From the NCBI GenBank assembly GCA_020736575.1, contig JAGPYM010000028.1, forward strand, positions 466,055-530,054: 64,000 nucleotides of DNA. Direction: 5' to 3'. The notes beneath the pieces were generated by a model. It saw only the letters and a program-made list of their open reading frames with translations. It was not told where the DNA came from and did no database searches. This DNA comes from Thelonectria olida. Taxonomy: Eukaryota > Ascomycota > Sordariomycetes > Hypocreales > Nectriaceae. A program made the position numbers and the translations under genes. Shown in pieces: positions 34,101 through 44,284 of this stretch. Numbering within the stretch: the first letter of the stretch is position 1; each line of letters opens with the position of its first letter.

Positions 34101-35374
34101 TCACAACGCCTCCATAGCAAAGCCGTCATCTCCGAGGATGTCACCTGGCTCAACAAAAAAGCAATGTGTACCAGTGTAGTACGCCTTTCCCTCCAATGCA
34201 ACTCGAACGCTGTCATTGCAGGTATCGTCCACGACTTTCCCAACGAAGCTACCTGTTCCACCATAGGCATTGGATAAGATGGACTGATATGTCCATGCCT
34301 CACCTCGGCGTACTTCTCCTTTTGTGTATGCCAAAGCCATTCGAGCGGCGACGGCGCCTGCAAAAGAAATTAGCTCCGCTTGTATTCTTGACGCAAAATG
34401 GTGCGAGATGAGCGCGTCCGGGGAGGCGGCGACCCACTTCCTGTCGGGGATCTGTCAATTTGATGGTTATCAAAAAAGCAAACCCCAGTGTCAACGCCTA
34501 GAGAGCCTGAGTCGCTGAGGCCTAAGCCTTTGTAGATCATGAGCAAAGCAAATATCTTGCCCAACTCGGCCGTGGTGGCTGTACCCGGATGCGTGACATA
34601 CTTTCGGAGATGTAGACTTTCATTGATCAGATCTATGATCGTGAAAGCAGCTTCGTCTAAATCTTGGAGCTTGGCGCCACTCAGGGTTGCATCGTCCTTG
34701 TCGCTGTACAACCCGGAAGCCTCCACCATACAGAAGAAGGCTCCGCCATAGGCAAAGTCGACATTGATCTTGTTGATACCCTTTCCGACCCGCCATCTGC
34801 GATCATGGGGGATATGGATAGGTATTTTGATTCCGGAGGCAAACGAGGGTACGGAGACGAATGACACAGGCTTGGAAGGATCAGACCGGCCATCCTCCAG
34901 AGTCTGCACCATTACATGAACCACACCGCACGGTACGTGTAGTCGGATGTGTATGCCCCCGCCGTCCACCAATAGGTTCTTTCGTTTTGGGAATATTTCT
35001 AGATCGTGGGTGTCGACGAGGAAGCGACCCAAAGCTATGGTTGCGTGCCCACACATGTTTGAGTAGCCGTCGTTGGTGAGGAACAGAATGCCCATATCAG
35101 CTTCGTCTCGATCGACCAGCTCGGTCGATGAGCGCAAGACAGCGCCGTACATATCATGGTGCCCTCGTGGCTCAAGTATCAACCTGCGTCGGATGTGGTC
35201 GTGGTGCTTTCTGGCAGTGGATCGCTGCTCCTCTAAGGTACCGGTGATGTCTGGAAAGCCGGAGTAAACGATTCGTGTTGGCTGTCCGGTGGTGTGCATA
35301 TCGACGCAATGAATAGTCCCGTTGACGTTGACTGCTCGCGAGCCGTTCTCGGGGGTGTAAGTGAAGGCCGGCAT
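34101..35374 (-). CDS. Trans-3-hydroxy-L-proline dehydratase-type enzyme (proline racemase family)
   Basis: Would dehydrate trans-3-hydroxy-L-proline to pyrroline-2-carboxylate. Exons 35374-34438 and 34357-34101 (80 bp intron) give 397 aa. I start at the Met of MPAFTYTPENG; an in-frame ATG further upstream adds about 100 residues that look like leader sequence. Family blocks: CVDMHTTGQPTRIV, ILEPRGHHDMYG, NDGYSNMCGHA with the first catalytic Cys 108, DFAYGGAFF, and DRSPTGSAVAAR. The second catalytic position is Thr 311 rather than Cys; Cys/Thr is the pattern known for dehydratases, Cys/Cys for racemases and epimerases. The gene is divergent from carboxypeptidase B, fitting use of hydroxyproline released from peptides. 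An epimerase-like role cannot be ruled out. Confidence 0.88.
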
Positions 35375-35857
35375 ACTGGGCGAGGGAGCGGTCCAGCTGT
35401 TGCGGCATGTACACAACGGCAAATAGATGCTACTAATCCCGTCTCTGTTCACAAAGATGAGACTTGAGATTTCTGGCCAGTTTGAACCGCTGCACGATGT
35501 GATCTGGTCGTCGAGTCGTGTGGTGTGGTAGTGTAGTGGGGCAGTTGTACAGTTGTCCTTGGGTCCGTTCCCGATTTCCGAAATAGGAAGTTTCATCCGG
35601 GCCCGGTGCAGGCTCACAACCAGGCCCGGGGCGGCGTCCAGTTGACTCTGAGGGCCCGAGCAAATCGGGTTTATCAATTCCTAGGTGATCCTTTACGCAA
35701 TACGATCGAGTGTTTTGATATTCTGGGAGCTTCTTGTTTATTGCAAAGGTCCGAAAAACCGGATTACTTTTATCCTGTTTGCGCAACGCAGTCTCTGAGC
35801 CACCAACCGAGGTTAATACATTCGACTCCTGCAAAAGCCATCACGAAGTCTCCGAAC
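35375..35857. promoter_or_regulatory. Divergent promoter, hydroxyproline enzyme / carboxypeptidase B
   Basis: About 480 bp. GGGCCCGG-like boxes occur three times between 35597 and 35660 (CCGGGCCCGG is a perfect palindrome at 35597-35606). These could be regulatory half-sites, or part of a long leader of the racemase-family gene. Confidence 0.4.
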
Positions 35858-37503
35858 ATGGCAGCCCCTATAATGTGCTTGTCAACTCTATTGCTCGCAG
35901 GAGCGTCAACTGTCTTAGCGGCTTACAACACCATTCATTCCCAACACAGCGACACTTCAATCAGAGTCAAGAGCTTTTCCGGCAACGAAGCTGATCTTTG
36001 CCAGTCAAACAAGCCACATCATGCAGGCTGGGCGGATCTGGACAACAACCGCCACTTATTCTTCTGTACGTGTGCTACTTGACTGTTATTGATACCAAGA
36101 CCCCTCCTTCTCAGCCTTTGGCTGACAACTCTCTAAGGGCTCCACGAGGCCCGACATGATCCTGAAACAGCCCCTCTACTCGTTTGGCTTCAGGGAGGAC
36201 CAGGAGCATCCTCGATGTTCGGGTTTCTTTTCGAGCACGGCCCATGTCTCGTGAACAGTGACAATAGCACTGAGTACAACCACCACTCGTGGACCGAAGG
36301 CTTTAACACTGTTTACATCGACTCCCCTGCCGGATCTGGTTTCTCCTACTCCGACGATCCAACCAACCAGCCACTACCTAATACCACGACTGCTGTTGTT
36401 CAGGACGTCGTCAAGGTGCTGGAGCTTCTGTACGAAGCATTCCCTAACTTGAAAGAGGCCCCGCTGCACGTCGCTGGCGAGAGCTTTGGCGGACACTGGA
36501 TCCCTGCCCTTGGTGCTGCTATTCTTGAACTAAACGAGCAGAAGCCCCACTCCCAGGCCCTCCCTCTGAGGTCCATCATGGTTGGAAACGGATGGACAAA
36601 TCCTGTGGTTCAGCTACCGTCGCTTTTCGACGTCTCCTGCCATGTCCATCATGGGTACCCGCCATACCTCGACTACGACACTTGTAAGCGAGCTCTTGCC
36701 AACCTGGAGCCGTGCAGAGCAGCAATGCGCAACTGCGGTGCCTCCCGGGACCCTGCAACGTGCATCGCGTCGTACCCTTGGTGCAAGGATGGGATCGTGG
36801 ACCTTGTGCTTAAGGACTCCGGAAGCAGCCCATACGACCGAAGATTTCACGGCTGCGACGGCGATTGCTATCAGCCTCGCTACGATCGTCTCCACGAATA
36901 CCTTGCCCGTTCTGAAGTGCTGGTCGACCACCTCGAATTGGCCGATGCCACTGGCGGTCACAAGAAGAGCTGGGTTCCTCAGGATCTAAGCGCTCCCGGT
37001 CGCTTCTTCGCCAGCGGCGACCATTTCTTACCAGTCTCGGTCCAGCTCGAAAGAGTTCTCGCTGACCCGAAAGTTGACGTGTTGTACTACGCTGGTGCTG
37101 CTGACATCACTTGCAACCCGAAGGGCGTTCTGGAAGCCCTGGAGGCCGCTAACTGGACTGAGCAACTCTCGTTGATCCGTGCCGAATGGGAGGAGCTGCC
37201 ATGGCAGTCTGCAGAGGGCGGAGTCGGGGGACACAGGAAGTCCGTCGAAGGCCTATGGATGGTTGAGTTTGAGAACGCAGGACACTACGTAAGTGATCAT
37301 CTTCACTCACAAGCGTGTCATGACCATTGGAAACTGAAGTCCCTGATACTGACCTCATATTACAGGTGCCTCTTGATCAAAGTGAATTGGCCTTGCAAAT
37401 GGTCTTGGCCTGGCGTGACTACACCGGACGAAGGGAAACTCCTGAAACAGAGGTCAATCTGTCCCTTTCCGGAGGATCTGAGATCGTAATGGAGGAACTT
37501 TAG
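35858..37503 (+). CDS. Secreted serine carboxypeptidase, family S10, copy B
   Basis: Exons 35858-36065, 36138-37288, 37366-37503; 498 aa. Signal peptide of about 21 residues ending STVLA. Blocks: GWADLDNNRHLFFW split by the first intron, LLVWLQGGPGASS, IDSPAGSGFSYSD, GESFGG (Ser near 183), Asp in YYAGAADITC (near 389), and His in ENAGHYVPLDQSE (near 451), which needs the second intron removed. The Cys-rich insert (CKRALANLEPCRAAMRNC...CIASYPWC) is typical of fungal CPS1/PepF-like secreted enzymes. Intron positions and phases (1 and 0) are the same as in copy C, so B and C are duplicates. WLQGG replaces WLNGG. It converges with the amidohydrolase gene, 245 bp away. Confidence 0.93.
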
Positions 37504-37748
37504 ACCCAGCGGCGTACGGCGTACTAGTAGTAGCAAAACCAAGTGAATCAGTTAGTCAATAAGAAGTACTAGCACTCTACAACAGACGGAAAAGTGTGCC
37601 AAATGCAATACACTTCCTGTACTTTCCTTTATGTGTAGTTTACAGTTATAGAAGACATGCAGAGACTGGGGAATGAAAGTGGGATCTTCGTCTACAGAAC
37701 TAGTACTAGTAACCTACATCCAAGTGTTCGTCTGTTTCAAAGAGCCCA

Positions 37749-40700
37749 CTAGTTGCCTTCCTCCCCAGGCCAGCAAGAAGTAACTTTCAATCCATACCGT
37801 TTTGCCGCCGTGCCGTCAGCTTGGCCCTCGGTGTTATCCCCGCTCACCTGGCCAGCATACTGTTCCTCCTCAAAGACGAGTGCAACAGAGCCCCCCATAT
37901 CAAGCGGGTTTCCGTCCCAGATCACAATGTCTCTGCTTCTCGGCAAGCTAAGAATCTCCTCCACGTTCCGAGAAACAAGGTCCACCGCAGCTGTATCGTC
38001 CAGCCCGGCAAACTTCGCTGCCCATGCTGCCTCCAGGGGCAACGCATGCAGGCGGTAATCAGCAGGAAGCACTGTTCGGCAGGTCAGCCTCGGAAACCTG
38101 AAAAATATGGGAAGAATGATTCTAGCGTAACGGGGCTACGTACTCATACCGGCTGTGGCAATGGCGAACTTGACACCGGCTTCCCTGAGTGAATGAGCAA
38201 CACTGGGCGTCATCGGTGGGCCGATCAAGGTATCGCGAGCGCGGAAGTCCATAGGTGCCCATCGATTTTCAGTGAGAATAAGCGGAATTCCGAACTTATG
38301 AAGCTCTGAAGCAACCTAGGGAGACCGTTAGAAGAAGCACATCGCTATATGCGTGGATTGTCTTGGGCGACTTCACTCGACGAACGAGCGAGCGCTGTAA
38401 CCTACCAGTGGTGATTCTCCTCCGCCGATGATGACAACGTTCACGGATGGGAAGTCTCGCTTAACAGCGATGACCTGTTGCATATCCCACTGTGGTTTTT
38501 CGTATCTGTCAGTATGTTGCTACAGACTTGGGGGATTCGGGTAGACTCACATGGCTCGAGGCTTTGATCAGCAGTGGCATCTTTCCCCTGGCCACATCCC
38601 CATAGGCTGTATCGTTGAGGCAGCCCAAGCCGTCTTTGAGATTTCTCCGGAGATCTTGAACAGCAGCACTGATGGTTCCATGGCTCATCATTGCCGGGGT
38701 ATCCACAGCGAGGTGCAGCGCCACGTCATCTTTAAAGACGCCGCCGTCCAGCAGCGTTCGCTGTGTGTCCGTCCGGAGACCAACACTGACACCGATGGAA
38801 AAGCCTCCCATGGCCAACGGCGGTGATACTGCTCTGGTTACGCCGCCTAGGCGAGCGCGCCGGAATGCCTTGCCCTCGAGCTGCACCCCGTATTTGGCGT
38901 AGTCCAGGTGCGTGGGGTCTCGGGCGATTGGGCTGGCTGGGTTTGGTACACCGTTGCCAGCGGAGGGCTCGAGGCCTAATTCTGTCATTCCCAAAGATGA
39001 ACTTACGGCGGTAATTCCTGGTAGCACATGCCCGTTGCTCAGATGTACTTGCACTGTCGTGTCAGAACCCTGAGATAGCAGCCGACTAGCAGCAAGCGCA
39101 CAATCTTCCTCGCTGCCGAGGCAAGCCACTTTGCCATGGTCAATAACAAGGGTGAGATTTGTCCCACTGAGATCACTGTACGTCTCTGGAAGAAGCGGGT
39201 GCCCTTTGACGAAGGATCTGCTGATACCGGTGACAATGAAATTCTCGGCGCTAGGGTGTTTCGCCACTGAACACAGCGCCTCCATCGCCGTGGCATTGAC
39301 TGCCTGTCTCATCGGCGGACTCAGGTTCAGTGCCTTGGCTGGGGCATCTGTGAAAGTCTCGCCCATGCTCTTGCGGACATCGGCCGCCTTGAGCTGGGCA
39401 TTGCCATCCACAAAGACTTGGAGGGGGGTTGCTCCTATGGTGAGAGGGTGAGAGTCCCAAACAACCAGATCTGCATCATACCCAGGTCTAGCGTATCCAA
39501 TCCGGTAGTCCAGATCCATTGCGCGGGCTGGTACGGAGGTAACGGCTTGCAGAGCCTTATTCGCAGGGAGGCCGTACGAATGGCCGATGGCTGCCTGGTA
39601 TATGATATACTTGGCGTTGAGCTCCGGGGATGCATGGTCCGACTTGAAGGCAATCGGGACATCGTGATCGGCGAGAATGCTGGCTGCAGATAGCCGGGGC
39701 GAGTAGGCCTCCCACTTGTACAAGCCAAATTCTGCGAACGTAGCGATCGTGATGTTTCTGTGGAATCAGGTTAGCGGTCGCCAGAAGCACCATAGATTGC
39801 ATCTGAGAATGACCTACTCTCCGAGGGACTTGAGTAACTCGGGGACCTGCCATGCTTCCAAGGCGTGATGCAGGGCACGTGGCTTGATTCCGAACTCTCC
39901 TACGACTTGCAAAAGGACCTCGATATCTGAAGGAAGGTAGACATGTGAATGCATGGCAACACGTCCACGAAGAAGGGCAACAGTTGATTCGAGGCTGAGA
40001 TCCGAAGGGAACGCGCCTTTCTGCTCAATAAAGCGGGCCTTCTGCTGCGCAGAGCCAGACGAGGCTCTCAGGGCCAGGCAAAAGTCACTTTGCTTGTCCA
40101 GAAGGGCTTGGCCCTTGGTCAACTGCTCCCTCAATATGTATGCGTTACCCATCCGAGTGTGTTTGTAGAGGTTCTTCGGGTTCTCGCCCCATGCAAACTT
40201 CATGTACCGATGGCGCTGCTTGGGAGGAATACCATGCTCTAATAGAGTATCCTCGACCAAAGCTTCTCCGAGCTCGCCTGACGCAATAATATTCTTAACA
40301 GCTGTTGCCTCGCCAGCCATGATATTGCCAGATCCGGGTAGTATGAGAGAGGAAGTAACGCCGCCAGAGGCAATTATTCGGTACGCGACGTCGTTTGTCT
40401 TCATGGACTCCCAACTCCTCACGAAAGGGGTAATGGGGCCCCAGGACGTGAGAATCTCGTTGACGTCGTCCGTGCTTGGTTCCAGGAGCGGCCAAGCCAT
40501 GACAGAGTGATGAGAGTGCATGTCGACAAGGCCTGGCGTCACAAAGCGGCCATTCAGGTCGTATATAATCGATTTGCCTTGATGGTGGTCGCCAGCTGGT
40601 TTAGATCCAGTCGGGGCAATAGAAACAATCAAACCCTTCTCCAGCCTGAGGTCCATAGGATCTGAAAGAACAGACTCTCCATCGAACAGAGTCGCATTCC

Positions 40701-41115
40701 TCAATATAATCGGGGTCTGTTGGCCATGGGCTTGGTTCCACCGGGGGTTGCGGTCCCGATCGCGGGGCGAGGGTCGAAGCGGGAACTCGTTCATGGCGTT
40801 GCAGAGGTCGTTCGACCTTTCAAAGGTATGGAGCTGGGCCTCAAATAGCTCGTAACGCGGCTGGTTCTGGTCGAGGCTCCCGAGAGATGACCAGTGACCC
40901 CATACGGAGGTGCCCACGATGGCAGCCATGGCTACCGCGGCGACAAAACGGCCGACAGGCGCGAGACCTCGAGCTGACTTCATCTTACAGTTGCTCCGCG
41001 TGCAATCGGAGACCTTCTCGCCGTTTATCGAGAGTATGGGGAGATGCTGACAGTTGGCGGGCTGGCGGACCTTGCGATCCCAAGCATTGCCGGGGAACAC
41101 GCTCGCATCCGTCAT
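37749..41115 (-). CDS. Membrane-anchored amidohydrolase (CE9-annotated fungal type)
   Basis: Metal-dependent hydrolase of about 1027 aa. Exons 41115-39818, 39757-38551, 38489-38406, 38315-38144, 38071-37749; the exon 4 donor may instead be at 38150, six bases earlier, same phase. A hydrophobic segment near residues 57-75 (VGRFVAAVAMAAIVGTSVWG) suggests a type II anchor with the enzyme outside the cytoplasm. Metal-ligand motifs: GLVDMHSHHSV (HxH), RVAMHSHVYLPSDIE, RALHHALEAW and the Asp of FKSDHASPE; PGYDADLVVWD is the usual strand after the barrel. A second, repeated half (LTLVIDHGKVACLG..., RDIVIWDGNPLDMGG) looks like a decayed duplicate domain. Database entries call such proteins carbohydrate esterase 9 (N-acetylglucosamine-6-phosphate deacetylase), but imidazolonepropionase- or dipeptidase-like activity is equally possible. 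Confidence 0.85.
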
Positions 41116-41656
41116 CTCTATGTAGAATGGTTCGACAAGAAGAGGGAATACCTAGAAACAGATTCAACTATCATTTTTGATTTATGAGAAGGAAAGAAAT
41201 CAACCTTCAAGTCCCGGATAGAAGTCTGGAGACGCCAGCCAAGTGTGTCCGAAGGCCAGGTCGGAGCCATCCCCGGCACTTACAGGACAGCCAATCAACT
41301 GTCTGCGTTCCCGAACCCTCTTCTAGGCAAGACGCTCCGCAGCACTCCATAAGAAGCCCCACGATACGAAACATCCCATCTGCATCTGCTATCTCCCAGC
41401 CACGCTCGCTCTTTCGGGGTTTTCTTGGTCCTTGGTGCGCGTGGCCTGATCCAGGCCTTATCTTCATCCGGGGCACGAGATAAGTCAGGTGGCCGTTAAG
41501 TGGAGGCAGAGATTTGGACATCTGTTGAAGAATGATGTCTTTGGGAGTTGCTTACAACTACTAAAATCGGTAGGTAGCTAAGGTGAGTCTACAGCAATGC
41601 TCCATCATTCCAATGCTGCACTTGGGATGTGACTCCCAATGCCCTGCGCTATCAAT

Positions 41657-43392
41657 TTACCACCCCGTGAGAATCCTCTGCTGTCCGTCTTCTGAACTAC
41701 CCCGGCGACCTCCCAGCGTAGAAGAAGTCCCTTCGATATGCTCTAGCCACAACTTGACCATGCGGAGACTAGTTTCGGGCTGGTCGTAAGGCACCTATGA
41801 CTGAGATTAGCATCCTCGTCGTCGGCCCCTCCAGAATAGAGAAAATTATTCTTACCATGTGGCCAGCCTCCTCAATCTCCACCATCCAGAGGTTGGGCAC
41901 TGCCTTGACCCGACCACTCGGCTGACCATCCGGCAGGCTCCATGGCAATGGATTCCACTGAACTGAGCGGAATGGCACTCTGCCCTCCCACTGGATACCA
42001 CGAAGGGCCTCGTAGACACTATTAGGGTCACACGCCGCATCGGCCGTGCCCACGTAGACCATGACGTCGATAGTCCGAACACTCGAGTGGTCCGACGCGC
42101 TCGCCTGGCGTCGACCGACTTGTAGAACACGGGCGAGGTTACCAGTCGAAGGGATCATTCCGTCCCCGGACTCCGAGAACCGCTTCATGATCATATCAGT
42201 ACCCATGCTCCAGCGCGTTCTGCGGCTGCCAGTCTGCTGAGGGGCCTCGATCAGTCCCTCAATAACCTCAGGAGTGTTCAAGAAGTCTCCCGGTTGATGT
42301 ATATCAGGGAAGCAGCCGTCCATATCCTCGCAGTTGAGTCTGCGGCGGTCGTAGCTACTTGTGTTTCCGTGGTGGAGGTGGTCGAGGAATTTCTCAAAGC
42401 ACAGCTCTCTGGCCGCGTTGCAGATCAGAGGTTGGTCTGAGTGCTGAGAGCAGGAGCGAAGCGCCGCTTCACACGCGTCCAGGTGTTTAAGTGCCGCCGC
42501 GCAGTCCTTTTCGTCGACACGAGGGGGCCAGCGACCTCGATACTCGAAGCAGCTTTCGTCGTAGGAAGCCGGAAACTGTACCGCAGGGTCGATCATGGGA
42601 TTTCCAAACATGAGTGACCTGAGGGGAATAACTTCGCTGCCCAGCTTAGAGGTGCCGAGTGGCGATGAGAGAAGAAATTGGTTGTATTCCACGATGGTAG
42701 AAGCAAGAACCGGAACGTATCTCCCGGCATATGACTCTCCAGAAAGGTGGAGGTCGACGGTTGAGAGATGAGGGAATACCTCGTAAAAGAGCTTCAGCCA
42801 TGTGACCACATCGCAGGATGACTCGACCGTGGTAGACGGGTACGACTCGGGGTCGTCGAGATCGTCGACGTAGGAGAACCCGACGCCCACCGGGTTATCC
42901 AGGTACACAACGTTGAAATATTCCGTCCAAGAGTATTGGTTGGATTGGGTTCCATTCTTGTCGTCAGCCAGGCAAGGGCCGTTCTCATAGAGCATCCCAT
43001 GCAGCGAGCTGACGCCAGGACCGCCCTGGAACCAAACCAGAAGAGGAGCATCTTTAGGGTTGTAACGAGCTTCGTGGTACCCTATGTCCTAAATTAGTTT
43101 CGTAACCGATAACGTCGAGAGAGAGTTGGAGGAGTTGCGTACAGAAGAAGATGTGCCTGTGTCCAAAGTCGGCCCAGCCAGTGTGGTGGGCAGCCGCACC
43201 AGGACATAGTGGCGTCTCGTCTTTTGCCCAGCTTTTGACACGAAGTTGATTATTGCTGAACTTTGACTTGTGGGTTCGATATCCCGTGTTGCCTGAAGCA
43301 GGATGAATGTTCGCGGACGGAGCCCACGGCGATGCCTGCACAAGAGTGAACAGCAGGGCCGCGCTGGCCCAGAGAGCACTGCGGCACTTCAT
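41657..43392 (-). CDS. Secreted serine carboxypeptidase, family S10, copy C
   Basis: Exons 43392-43143, 43081-41856, 41794-41657; about 537 aa. Signal peptide of about 20 residues (ALWASAALLFTLVQAS). Blocks: GWADFGHRHIFFW across intron 1, LLVWFQGGPGVSS, LDNPVGVGFSYVD, GESYAGRYVP (Ser near 198), Asp in YVGTADAACD (near 430), His in EEAGHM joined by splicing to VPYDQPE (near 490). Same two intron sites and phases as copy B. Acceptor of the first intron is ATAG at 43083-43082; the nearer TTTAG would create a stop. Again Gln replaces the Asn of the WLNGG motif. The C-terminal tail after the last helix is longer than in B. Divergent from the OPT transporter, which suggests that released short peptides are taken up. 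Confidence 0.92.
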
Positions 43393-44284
43393 GGTTATCG
43401 GTAACAGGAGCTTGAGTTTCTCTTCACAGGCGCGTTGAGATGTTCTGGTGCTCTTGAGGGAGTTGAGCCGTCTTCAAAGACCGTGAGGAAAAGATTCGCA
43501 GTCAGACGATGTTTGGGGATAAGAGAGCCCGAATCCCGGAGCAGCCAGACGAGTGGCACCTACCAATCGGCTCATGCGTTTTCAAAGTATTATCTCCTAC
43601 CTCGTAGGTTGTTCCCGGGCTTTTGGGTATACGGGTGTCAGAACCGACTCGCCGGAAAGATACCACCAGTCTTCATGACCTAATCAGGAAATTAGGATCG
43701 ATCTCAGGCCTCACACACGCCGAGTCTGAACCCCCCTAAAACGCCACGGCTAACATGTGAGCCAGGCTTCTGAATAGTCTAGACAACCTTGATACCCATC
43801 ACATCGTATCTTTTTATCGTCCAACAAAGTTTAGAGGTCATGAATGCATTGCTTATCACTTAGCCAAAGGCCTCCCAGGATGGCTTGCCGGTAAAGAATA
43901 CCCTTTCAGGACTGACTAGACTATCCACAGATGTCTCCCAAGACACCAACTCCCTGCTAGTCTCGCTACCCCGCGCCACGCTAACCTGGAGTCAAGAGAT
44001 AAGGGTAGTTCCTAGATGGGGTCTTATCTCTCATGACAGGCCATGACGCATCCCAACGAGTCGGTTCGCAGGTATTCCACGTTAACTATACTTAAACACA
44101 AAAGCGAACCTCAATTCCCGAGTCCGATGATATGCTATCCCAGGCTTCATCCACAGACTCCAGTTCAGTCTCTAGCCCAACATAGCATTCGTCGCTCTAC
44201 TCAATCTGCCAATCCTGAAATCGAGGAATATCTTGTGGAAATTCTTTCAGCCACGGAGAACAAACACCCTGAACCCAACTTGCC
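43393..44284. promoter_or_regulatory. Divergent promoter, carboxypeptidase C / OPT transporter
   Basis: About 890 bp with no coding support. No shared motif with the other island promoters was found by eye. Confidence 0.4.

Noticed and set aside
35375..35677. Extending the hydroxyproline enzyme by 101 residues to an upstream ATG
   Set aside because: The added sequence has no family similarity and a composition like promoter DNA; MPAFTYTPENG fits the family start.
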